A stretch of DNA of 6,288 nt, from the NCBI GenBank assembly GCA_041476545.1, contig JBGOTP010000302.1, forward strand, positions 1 through 6,288, in the 5' to 3' direction. This document shows, piece by piece, positions 1 through 5,330 of the stretch. Numbering within the stretch: position 1 is the stretch's first letter; every line of letters starts with the position of its first letter. This DNA comes from JBGOTP01 sp041476545 (lineage in GTDB: Bacteria; Acidobacteriota; Vicinamibacteria; Vicinamibacterales; CAVVIG01). The translations under genes and the position numbers were made by a program. Below the pieces are notes generated by a model. That model was not told the DNA's origin, ran no database searches, and was given only the letters and a program-made list of their open reading frames with translations.

Positions 1-1
1 T

Positions 2-391
2 CGCGAGGTCGTGGACTACATGCTGTTCATCGACGAGGCGCCGCTCAGCGGTCCAATCGAGGGGACGTCGGGGTTTGCCGAGAAGTTCGCGAGCGCCGGC
101 CCCCGAGATCGCCGGGGCCGGTCTCTGCGCGATCTCGATCTCCATCAGCGGCTGCTGCGGTATCCGTGCAGCTACCTGATCTACAGCGATCAGTTTGATC
201 ATCTGCCGATCGTGGCACGCCGCGCCATCTACGCGCGGCTGCAGCAGGTTCTCTCCGGAGCGGAGAAGAGTCCGAGGTACGCGCGACTCTCCGCGGACGA
301 TCGTCGGGCGATCTCCGAGATCCTGAGAGACACGAAGAAAGACGCCGCCGACTACCTGTCCGGGTCGCCGTCGGACGTCGCGCCGAGATAG
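2..391 (+). CDS. C-terminal part of a conserved hypothetical protein (5' end outside window)
   Basis: The reading frame is open from the first bases of the window and ends at TAG 389-391, giving 129 residues of a longer protein. A GTG at 11 is only an internal valine codon: the frame continues upstream (Arg-Glu-Val-Val-Asp-Tyr-Met) and no Shine-Dalgarno precedes it. Visible segments are a start rich in aromatic and acidic residues (VVDYMLFIDEAPL), a GTSGFAEKF segment, a basic stretch (GPRDRRGRSLRDLDL), an RYPCSYLIYS segment with a single Cys, and a charged helical end (LSADDRRAISEILRDTKKD). From memory this resembles the C-terminal end of uncharacterised proteins common in Acidobacteria, but I cannot name a family or function. 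No membrane segment or known catalytic motif is visible in this part. The coding call is good because composition is consistent and the frame is long. The function is unknown. Confidence 0.8.
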   Translation, partial: REVVDYMLFIDEAPLSGPIEGTSGFAEKFASAGPRDRRGRSLRDLDLHQRLLRYPCSYLIYSDQFDHLPIVARRAIYARLQQVLSGAEKSPRYARLSADDRRAISEILRDTKKDAADYLSGSPSDVAPR

Positions 392-668
392 GCAACCACC
401 GAGCGGATGAGACGACTCGGCGCCGCGCCACGATGAACGCGCGCGGAAAAACGCGCGCTCCGGCGCGCCTGTCGATTCCCGCGTCGATTGAGATGATTCG
501 ACGGTCCGTGCCAGGAACATTCGACCTTCGGGGCAACTCGATACGATTCGGGCGCCACTCACGATCGACGCGGCCGGCTGGCCTCCGCACGCGTTTTATC
601 CACTGACGCCGATCGCACGCGTTCTACGCGTCGCGGCGCCGAGCCGTCTCATCCGCTCGGTGCATGCC
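391..668. repeat. Long foldback (imperfect inverted repeat) element 1, non-coding
   Basis: Positions 391-445 are the reverse complement of 614-668 at 47 of 55 positions. The core, 399-427 against 632-660, matches at 28 of 29. The pairing continues inward: 448-458 pairs with 587-597 (10 of 11) and 479-488 pairs perfectly with 564-573, leaving an apical region of about 75 bases. The right arm carries about 14 extra bases near 600-613. A perfect 7-bp GC stem (439-445 with 452-458, loop GAAAAA) is an alternative local fold, and cgtcga 482-487 / tcgacg 498-503 is another. The left end abuts the stop codon of the upstream gene. No T-tract follows either arm and no target-site duplication is obvious. 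No credible gene lies inside. It may be a MITE-like element, a structured RNA or a large terminator-like structure. The symmetry is certain and the identity is not. Confidence 0.85.
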
Positions 669-718
669 CGTCGCGATCTCTCGCGGCGGCAACAATTGTA
701 GGCGGTCCGGACGAGTGT
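669..718. other. Short spacer between the two foldbacks
   Basis: These 50 bases hold no gene. They contain small palindromes: ACAATTGT at 692-699 (perfect, and AT-rich in a GC-rich setting), cgcga/tcgcg at 672-676 and 681-685, and ccggac/gtccgg at 707-712 and 717-722, which runs into the left arm of the second foldback. Any of these could be a protein-binding site or belong to the ends of the flanking repeats. Nothing decides between these. Confidence 0.3.
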
Positions 719-907
719 CCGGTGCTGGGGCCGATTGCGCCCGCGACCCGTGTGAGCGACGCGTCGCGCGCGTCAGTTGGGAAATCGCACCGCAGCGCCG
801 AAGTCCGCCGCAGGTCACGGACCTGCGGCATTCCACCGACGGATCGCGAAGGCGCGATTTCCCGCGTCGTCGAACCGGGTCGCGGGAGCAATCGGCCCCA
901 ACACCGG
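719..907. repeat. Long foldback (imperfect inverted repeat) element 2, non-coding
   Basis: Arm 719-750 is the reverse complement of 876-907 at 30 of 32 positions, with mismatches only at 725 and 739. The rod continues inward with gggaaatcgc at 779-788 pairing perfectly with gcgatttccc at 854-863. It closes on a strong apical hairpin, 807-816 with 820-829, a perfect 10-bp stem with a 3-base loop. The left side has about 16 extra bases between the outer and middle stems, so the two arms have drifted by an insertion or deletion. The element is about 189 bases, ends roughly 100 bases before the VOC start codon and shows no target-site duplication. Its outer arms are unlike those of the first foldback. 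The open frames through it are by-products of low stop-codon frequency. It could be a mobile repeat or a structured leader or intergenic RNA. Confidence 0.85.
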
Positions 908-951
908 AGAGACGGTCGTCGCGATTCCCGAGGGTCGCACGGCGGGCTGCT

Positions 952-979
952 GTTCAACGATGGCGCGCGGGAGTAGAAT
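952..979 (+). promoter_or_regulatory. Candidate promoter for the VOC gene
   Basis: TAGAAT at 974-979 is a good match to a sigma-70 -10 hexamer (TATAAT) and stands out in a GC-rich context. A weak -35 (GTTCAA, 952-957) lies 16 bases upstream. The -10 is about 30 bases before the start codon, leaving a short leader. It sits downstream of the second foldback, so a transcript from here would not include that structure. The -35 is poor, so the call is tentative. Confidence 0.35.
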
Positions 980-992
980 TGGCGGTCAATTC
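976..992. promoter_or_regulatory. Candidate operator: perfect 6-bp inverted repeat over the -10 region
   Basis: GAATTG (976-981) and CAATTC (987-992) form a perfect dyad with a 5-base centre. It overlaps the candidate -10 and ends two bases before the Shine-Dalgarno. A dyad of this size and position is typical of a small dimeric repressor site, and could also form a weak hairpin beside the ribosome-binding site. No regulator is encoded in the window. Confidence 0.3.
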
Positions 993-993
993 C

Positions 994-1001
994 GAGAGGA
1001 G
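994..1001 (+). promoter_or_regulatory. Shine-Dalgarno that fixes the VOC start
   Basis: GAGAGGAG at 994-1001 lies 7 bases before ATG 1009. It decides the start, because the same frame stays open upstream to 664 through the foldback, where no comparable site or signal peptide is present. Confidence 0.8.
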
Positions 1002-1008
1002 CGGCATC

Positions 1009-2139
1009 ATGACTGCAGCCATTGATCGTCGAAGCTTTCTCGTTTCACTCCCGGCTCTGGTGGCGGCACAACGGCTGCTCGCGCAGTCGGGCGGGCCGAC
1101 GATCAAAGTCAACGGGTTGAGCCAGCTGACGCTCACGGTGTCAGATCCCCGGCGCTCCATCGACTTCTACCAGGGGCTGTTCGGGATGCCGATTCAGGCG
1201 CGCCAGGGGACGACCACGCTGCTCCGGATTGGCGCCGGTCCCAAGTTCCTCGCGATCGTGCCCGCGGGTCCTAACGAGCGTCCGAACATCAGCCGGTTTG
1301 GGATGGGCGTGGAATCGTTCGACGTCGACGCGGTGCTCAAGGTCCTGGCGGCGCACGGCGTGACGCCGGCGGATCCCGCGGACACGACGAGCGCGAGCGG
1401 TGGGCCGATGAAGGTGCGTGTCGTGAATCGCGGGGGCACGCGAGAAGTGTTCGTCGGCGATCCTGCCGGTATCGTGTTTCAACTGCACGACGTGAGCTAT
1501 TGCGGCGGTGGTGGGCCGCTCGGCAACATGTGCCGGGCCGAGGCGTCTCCGAAGAAGGGGCTGATTGCCGTCAAGGACATGAGTCACTTCACGATCGCCG
1601 CCAATAGCGGCCAGTTCTATCAGGACGTGTTTGCCTTCGGCGTCCAGGTGATGCAGGCGGCCACGCCTGGCTACGGCGTGGGACCCGGTGTGCACTTCCT
1701 CATGTTCACTGGCGGCGGTGGGGCCCGTGGTGCGGCGCCTGTGGGAGGACGCGGAGCGGCGGCACCGGCGACTCCCGCGGCCGGCGCGAATACCGGCGCT
1801 GCACCGGCTGCCGCCGGAGGGGCGCCCGGCGCCGGCGGCCGCGGTGGCGCACCGGCGGTTGCGCGTATCGATCACGCCTGCATGTCACTGGAGGGTTTCA
1901 ACTCCGACGCCATCATCCGGACGCTGGCCGACTATGGGATCAAGCCGAGTGCACGGGCCGGCGCCGCCGGGGGTCCGATGACGTCGTGGGTCAGCATGCG
2001 ACTGGAGAATCGTGGCGGCGCGCCCGGCGCCGGCACTCCGGAGCTGTACTTCAGCGACCCGGACGATCTGCACATTCAGCTGCAGGACACGACCTACTGC
2101 GGGGGTGGCGGGCTCCTCGGTGAGATTTGCCCGGCATAG
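1009..2139 (+). CDS. Tat-exported protein with two VOC (glyoxalase/bleomycin-resistance-like) domains
   Basis: 376 residues. The N-terminus has a twin-arginine motif (DRRSFLV, Arg7-Arg8), a hydrophobic segment, and a likely cleavage near LLAQ-SGG, so export by Tat to the periplasm is expected. The first VOC-like domain is about residues 34-175 (SQLTLTVSDPRRSIDFYQGLFGM to the Cys tail). The second is about 186-374. It is split by a Gly/Ala/Pro-rich stretch at about 235-283 and resumes at RIDHACMSL. Each domain ends with the same tail, YCGGGGPLGNMC (164-175) and YCGGGGLLGEIC (363-374), showing internal duplication. VOC proteins usually bind a metal through a His and a Glu per domain. Here Gln158 and Gln357 stand where Glu is usual, and the first domain has Gln39 where His is usual (His193 is present in the second). 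Metal catalysis is therefore doubtful and the substrate is unknown. Paired Cys in the tails could form disulfides. Family call firm, activity unknown. Confidence 0.88.
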   Translation: MTAAIDRRSFLVSLPALVAAQRLLAQSGGPTIKVNGLSQLTLTVSDPRRSIDFYQGLFGMPIQARQGTTTLLRIGAGPKFLAIVPAGPNERPNISRFGMGVESFDVDAVLKVLAAHGVTPADPADTTSASGGPMKVRVVNRGGTREVFVGDPAGIVFQLHDVSYCGGGGPLGNMCRAEASPKKGLIAVKDMSHFTIAANSGQFYQDVFAFGVQVMQAATPGYGVGPGVHFLMFTGGGGARGAAPVGGRGAAAPATPAAGANTGAAPAAAGGAPGAGGRGGAPAVARIDHACMSLEGFNSDAIIRTLADYGIKPSARAGAAGGPMTSWVSMRLENRGGAPGAGTPELYFSDPDDLHIQLQDTTYCGGGGLLGEICPA

Positions 2140-2205
2140 AGCCTGGAGGTCAGGGCCATGCGCTGGCGGACTGGGCTGAAACCGGTGTCGTCGCGGAACA
2201 TCGCG

Positions 2206-2226
2206 TAACATAGAGGTTTCAGGAGG
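2206..2226 (+). promoter_or_regulatory. Candidate -10 and Shine-Dalgarno for the small secreted protein
   Basis: The 95-base gap after the VOC gene contains TAACAT at 2206-2211, a fair -10 hexamer without a convincing -35. It is followed by a perfect AGGAGG at 2221-2226. The Shine-Dalgarno sits 8 bases before ATG 2235 and 5 bases before the adjacent GTG 2232, which favours the ATG. No terminator hairpin is evident between the VOC gene and this one, so read-through from the VOC promoter is also possible. Confidence 0.45.
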
Positions 2227-2234
2227 ATTCAGTG

Positions 2235-2627
2235 ATGACAGTGTCTCGAGTTGGACGTATCGCCTCCGTTCTGATGGCGGCGGCGCTGCTCTTCGCCGGA
2301 AGCTCGATCCTTCGGGCGGCGCAGGCAGCAAAGCTCGACCTCACGGGAGCATGGATCTTTACGGTGGAGTCCGCGAACGGCACAGCCACGCCCAGCGTGA
2401 CGTTCAAACAGGACGGCGAGAAACTGACGGGCCACTACTCGTCGGCCACACTCGGCGAAGCCGACCTCACCGGCAGCCTCAAGGGGTCTGCGCTGACCAT
2501 TACGTTCCCGACGGAAGTGGCCGGCGAAGTGACGTACAAAGGTACGGTCGAGAACAACAACGCAATCAAAGGCACGCTCGTGATCGCGGCGCAGGAGGCG
2601 GGGACCTTCACGGCGAAGCGCAAGTAG
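2235..2627 (+). CDS. Small secreted beta-rich protein of unknown function
   Basis: 130 residues from ATG 2235. GTG 2232 directly upstream would add one residue, but the AGGAGG spacing suits the ATG better. Residues 1-31 form a signal peptide with basic n-region, hydrophobic core MAAALLFAGSSI, and probable cleavage after AQA (29-31). The mature part of about 99 residues alternates short beta-like strands with turns and repeats an LTG element at LTGAW (36-40), LTGHY (64-68) and LTGSL (78-82), ending in GTFTAKRK. It has no Cys and no visible catalytic motif. This pattern (DLTGxWxFxVE, FKQDGEKLTG, YKGTVE, GTFTAKRK) is one I associate with uncharacterised exported proteins of Acidobacteria, perhaps a small beta-barrel or meander fold, but I cannot name the family. 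It lies between the VOC gene and the receptor operon without overlapping either. Coding and export are well supported, the role is not. Confidence 0.85.
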   Translation: MTVSRVGRIASVLMAAALLFAGSSILRAAQAAKLDLTGAWIFTVESANGTATPSVTFKQDGEKLTGHYSSATLGEADLTGSLKGSALTITFPTEVAGEVTYKGTVENNNAIKGTLVIAAQEAGTFTAKRK

Positions 2628-2646
2628 CGTGCGGTCTTTCGTCATC

Positions 2647-2694
2647 GAGCTCGTGGCTCCAGCCGCGTTCGGAGACAGCGGCGAGCCACGGCTC
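2647..2694 (+). terminator. Strong bulged hairpin after the small protein gene, possible terminator
   Basis: Starting 20 bases after the stop codon, gagc (2647-2650), cgtggctc (2652-2659) and gccgc (2662-2666) pair with gcggc (2678-2682), gagccacg (2683-2690) and gctc (2691-2694). That is 17 pairs with a 1-base and a 2-base bulge on the left side and an 11-base loop. The position suits termination or 3'-end protection of the upstream mRNA. There is no T-run after it, so it is not a classic intrinsic terminator. Confidence 0.5.
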
Positions 2695-2776
2695 ACGAAT
2701 GCCCGATCCCTCGGCGCCGCCAGTCGGACGGTCGAACCTCTGCCAGAGTCTGCGCGTCATAACCCCTCGATATCCA

Positions 2777-2811
2777 TACGGCAAGGCGTTACGGCAGGGC
2801 TTACGGAAGGG
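2777..2811 (+). repeat. Three iterated TACGG direct repeats in the receptor leader
   Basis: tacggcaagg (2777-2786), tacggcaggg (2790-2799) and tacggaaggg (2802-2811) recur at 13- and 12-base spacing, about 80-115 bases before the receptor start. Such phased short repeats can be binding sites for an activator or repressor. They do not resemble a Fur box. The rest of the 265-base gap (2628-2892) holds the hairpin at 2647-2694 and no convincing -35/-10 pair. Confidence 0.4.
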
Positions 2812-2882
2812 AAACGGCTGAACGGACCGAACGCCAACCTCGTAAGTTCAAGGGGGATCATGAATTCTTCATACACAAATAC

Positions 2883-2887
2883 GGAGG
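2883..2887 (+). promoter_or_regulatory. Shine-Dalgarno supporting the receptor start at 2893
   Basis: GGAGG at 2883-2887 is 5 bases before ATG 2893. The alternative in-frame ATG 2860 has only AGGGGG (2851-2856) at 3 bases, a weaker arrangement, and would put an acidic, hydrophilic extension before the signal peptide. Confidence 0.6.
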
Positions 2888-2892
2888 CGACG

Positions 2893-5328
2893 ATGGGTGG
2901 ACGATGGTTGAAGAGTCTGGGCGTGGCGTTGATGGCAGTCTGCGCCGTGGGACTCAGTGCGCGTACAGCGGCGGCGCAAGCGCTGCAGCCGGTCCTCACC
3001 GGGACGCTGACGGGCACGGTCGTGACGCGCGACAGCCGCCAGGCCGTGGCCAACGCGACTGTGACCATCGAAGGCACCTCGATGACCACCGTCACGAACG
3101 ACGGCGGACGGTTCCGGTTCGAGGGGGTCCCCGCCGGACCGGTGGCCATCGCCGTGGCGGCGCCGGGCTTTGTCGACACGCGCGCCGCCGGTCTCCAGAT
3201 TCGCGCCAGGGAAGTGACGCAGGTGGGCGTCGAGATCCAGGAGACGCCCAGGTTCATGGAGCGCCTGGTCGTGACGGCCGCCAAGATGCCCCTCAGCGTC
3301 GGAGATGTGGCCGCGCAGACGAGCATCGTGGATCGGACGGCGATCGAACTCGCGGGCGCTCAGACGCTGACGCAGGCAATCGCGAACACGCCGGGCGCGG
3401 TCGTCAGCACGCAGCTCGGGCTGTTCGAGTCGGTGATGCTGCGTGGCCTGCCTCGTGGCGATCCGGAGTTCACGAGCACGCTGCTGCTCATCGATGGCGT
3501 GCCGCAGACGCTGTCGAACAACGGCGCGCGCGTCACGGGGCTCACAATCAACGACGCGAGCAGTATCGAGGTGGTGCGCGGACCGAATTCGGCGCTGTAC
3601 GGACGAACGGCCATCGGGGGATCGGTCAATCTGCGGACCGCCGACCCGACGCCCGATCATCAGGCGGAAATCGACCTGACCGGCGGTCAGTTCAGAGCCG
3701 GGAAGGGCCTGCTGAAAATGTCCGGGCCGGTGCTCGACTGGGGCGGCTACTACGTGTCCCTCGGAGAAGAGCGAGACGGCGGCTACTTCAAGAACAAGAC
3801 CACCGACAATTACGGCGTCGGCAACAAGGCCCTCTTCGTCAAATTCGCGTTCACGATCGGCCCGAAGACATTCGGCAGCATCAGCGTCAACCGCGTCGTA
3901 TCGAGCAACGCCACGCCGACCAATGAACCGATCGTTGGTGGCCAGCTCCTGCACACGGTCGCGCCAGCATTCGATCGTCTCACCAACTTCAACCTGCCCG
4001 GCAGGAATTACCGGCAGGGCGAGGGCCGGTTCACGATGAACCTCGTACGGCAGTTCACGCCGTCGACCAAGCTGGTCGCCGTGGGCGGCTTCCGGGCCGT
4101 CAAGCACGACTTCGTCCAGGACGGCGATTTCATCGGTTCGCCGTTCGACCTCACCGCCCACACCGCCACGCAGTTTCCGTTCAGCCAGCGCACCGACGAG
4201 GACATCTTCTATGAGGAACTGCGGCTCGAACTGACGCCGAAGCTGCGTATGCTGAAAGACTCGCTGATTCTCGGCGCGACGCACGAGGGGAACAAAGGCG
4301 CCCAGACCTTTACGGACATCTCCGTGGGAACGGCCTTCGCCGGCTGGCCGATCGACTACCTGAACCCCGTGTTTCCAGACGTGAGCACGTGGATCAGGAC
4401 AACGAGCAGCAACAGCTATCACTTCGACACCACTGGGCTCTTCGCGCAGTACATGGTCGAGCCGACGCCGCGCACCGTCCTTACGGCGGCGGGCCGCTAC
4501 GATCGACTGGCGATGGACAACACGCCCCAAACCACTCCCGCCAGCGTCGAGACCAAGGCCACGTTCAATGCCTTCAGTCCGAAGTTGAGCGCGACCTACC
4601 GGCTGCGCGGTACCGGGAGCCGCCATGAGCCGAGCGTGAACCTGTACGGCGCGTACTCGCACGCGTTTCTGCCGCCGCGCCGTCCCAGCCTGCTCGTGCC
4701 GGCGGACGTCGCGCTCAACCTCAAGCCCGAGAGCATCAACAACTACGAAGGCGGACTGAAAGCCAGCGTCCTCGAGGGACGCGTGGCCCTCGAAGCGACC
4801 TACTTCTACATGACCGAGAACGGTGTCGTGCTCAACACGCGCGATGGCTCGCTCTTTCGTCCGACCAACGCCGGTGAGCAGCGGTACAAGGGCATCGAGA
4901 CCGGCGTTCAGGTATCGGTCAACCCAAAGGTGTCGGTGTTTGGGAACGCGTCCTTCTATCGCAACCACTTCGGGAAGTTCGTCATCCAGTCAGCGGCTGG
5001 AGACGAGGTCGTGACGGGCAACCGGCTGCCGATTTCACCGGACTACGTGACGAATGCCGGCGTTTCCATCAAGCCGTCGCCCGTGGTTGATGTGAACGTC
5101 GACGTCAAACGCGTGAGCGACGTGCAGACGAACCGTGACAACACGTTCCGGCTCGATGGGTATACGCTCGTCGATGCGGCGGTGTCGTGGCACCGTGGCC
5201 GTACGCGGGTCACGCTGTCGGGCCACAACCTCTTCAACGAGGAGTACTACTCGAACAGCGACGGCGACACGGCCGATCCGGGACGCCCCAGGCAGGTGCT
5301 CGCCACGCTGTCGGTGCGCTTGAGGTAA
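2893..5328 (+). CDS. TonB-dependent outer-membrane receptor with N-terminal carboxypeptidase-regulatory-like domain
   Basis: 811 residues from ATG 2893 (822 if ATG 2860 is used). The frame is open back to 2629, but that part has no signal peptide or good ribosome site. Residues 1-30 are a signal peptide (WLKSLGVALMAVCAVGL, cleavage near AAAQA). Residues about 35-118 form a beta-sandwich of the carboxypeptidase regulatory type (LTGTVVTRDSRQAVANATV, DGGRFRFEGVPAG). A TonB-box-like MERLVVTA follows at 122-129. The plug is about 133-250, with TLTQAIANTPGAVV, VMLRGLPRG, LLLIDGVPQ and the IEVVRGPNSALYGRTAIGG signature. The remaining residues, about 255-811, are the 22-strand barrel, with typical late features (LKPESINNYEGGLKA, LSGHNLFNEEYY). 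The last residue is Arg, not the usual aromatic. It takes up a large ligand across the outer membrane using TonB/ExbBD energy, which are not in the window. The downstream PepSY partner suggests a ferric siderophore, though this is an inference. Confidence 0.93.
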   Translation: MGGRWLKSLGVALMAVCAVGLSARTAAAQALQPVLTGTLTGTVVTRDSRQAVANATVTIEGTSMTTVTNDGGRFRFEGVPAGPVAIAVAAPGFVDTRAAGLQIRAREVTQVGVEIQETPRFMERLVVTAAKMPLSVGDVAAQTSIVDRTAIELAGAQTLTQAIANTPGAVVSTQLGLFESVMLRGLPRGDPEFTSTLLLIDGVPQTLSNNGARVTGLTINDASSIEVVRGPNSALYGRTAIGGSVNLRTADPTPDHQAEIDLTGGQFRAGKGLLKMSGPVLDWGGYYVSLGEERDGGYFKNKTTDNYGVGNKALFVKFAFTIGPKTFGSISVNRVVSSNATPTNEPIVGGQLLHTVAPAFDRLTNFNLPGRNYRQGEGRFTMNLVRQFTPSTKLVAVGGFRAVKHDFVQDGDFIGSPFDLTAHTATQFPFSQRTDEDIFYEELRLELTPKLRMLKDSLILGATHEGNKGAQTFTDISVGTAFAGWPIDYLNPVFPDVSTWIRTTSSNSYHFDTTGLFAQYMVEPTPRTVLTAAGRYDRLAMDNTPQTTPASVETKATFNAFSPKLSATYRLRGTGSRHEPSVNLYGAYSHAFLPPRRPSLLVPADVALNLKPESINNYEGGLKASVLEGRVALEATYFYMTENGVVLNTRDGSLFRPTNAGEQRYKGIETGVQVSVNPKVSVFGNASFYRNHFGKFVIQSAAGDEVVTGNRLPISPDYVTNAGVSIKPSPVVDVNVDVKRVSDVQTNRDNTFRLDGYTLVDAAVSWHRGRTRVTLSGHNLFNEEYYSNSDGDTADPGRPRQVLATLSVRLR
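5322..5325 (+). promoter_or_regulatory. Shine-Dalgarno embedded in the end of the receptor gene
   Basis: TGAGGTAA spans the last codons and stop of the receptor. Its GAGG (5322-5325) lies 5 bases before GTG 5331. This makes the next gene dependent on, or at least coupled to, translation of the receptor, and supports the GTG start. Confidence 0.6.
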
Positions 5329-5330
5329 GC

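Noticed and set aside
391..668. Integron attC site
   Set aside because: The conserved core-site signatures at the arm ends (RYYYAAC and GTTRRRY) are not present, and no integrase or cassette array is seen.
391..907. Retron non-coding RNA, diversity-generating element or CRISPR array
   Set aside because: Inverted repeats alone do not make a retron. No reverse transcriptase or template/variable repeat pair is in the window, and no regularly spaced direct repeats with spacers occur.
352..976. Several 60-180 residue open frames in the intergenic foldback region
   Set aside because: They overlap palindromic arms, are Arg/Ser-rich, lack Shine-Dalgarno sites and show no domain features. Stops are simply rare at this GC content.
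664..1008. N-terminal extension of the VOC protein from an upstream ATG
   Set aside because: The extension runs through the second foldback, is Arg/Ser-rich without domain character, and would bury the Tat signal. A strong Shine-Dalgarno precedes ATG 1009.
2629..2892. Receptor translated from the start of its open frame
   Set aside because: The first 88 codons have no export signal or ribosome-binding site at the start and include the hairpin and repeats. The signal peptide follows ATG 2893.
2869..4968. A 699-residue open frame on the - strand
   Set aside because: It is the antisense shadow of the receptor gene. It is Arg/His/Ala-rich with no recognisable domain, whereas the + strand protein shows clear receptor motifs throughout.
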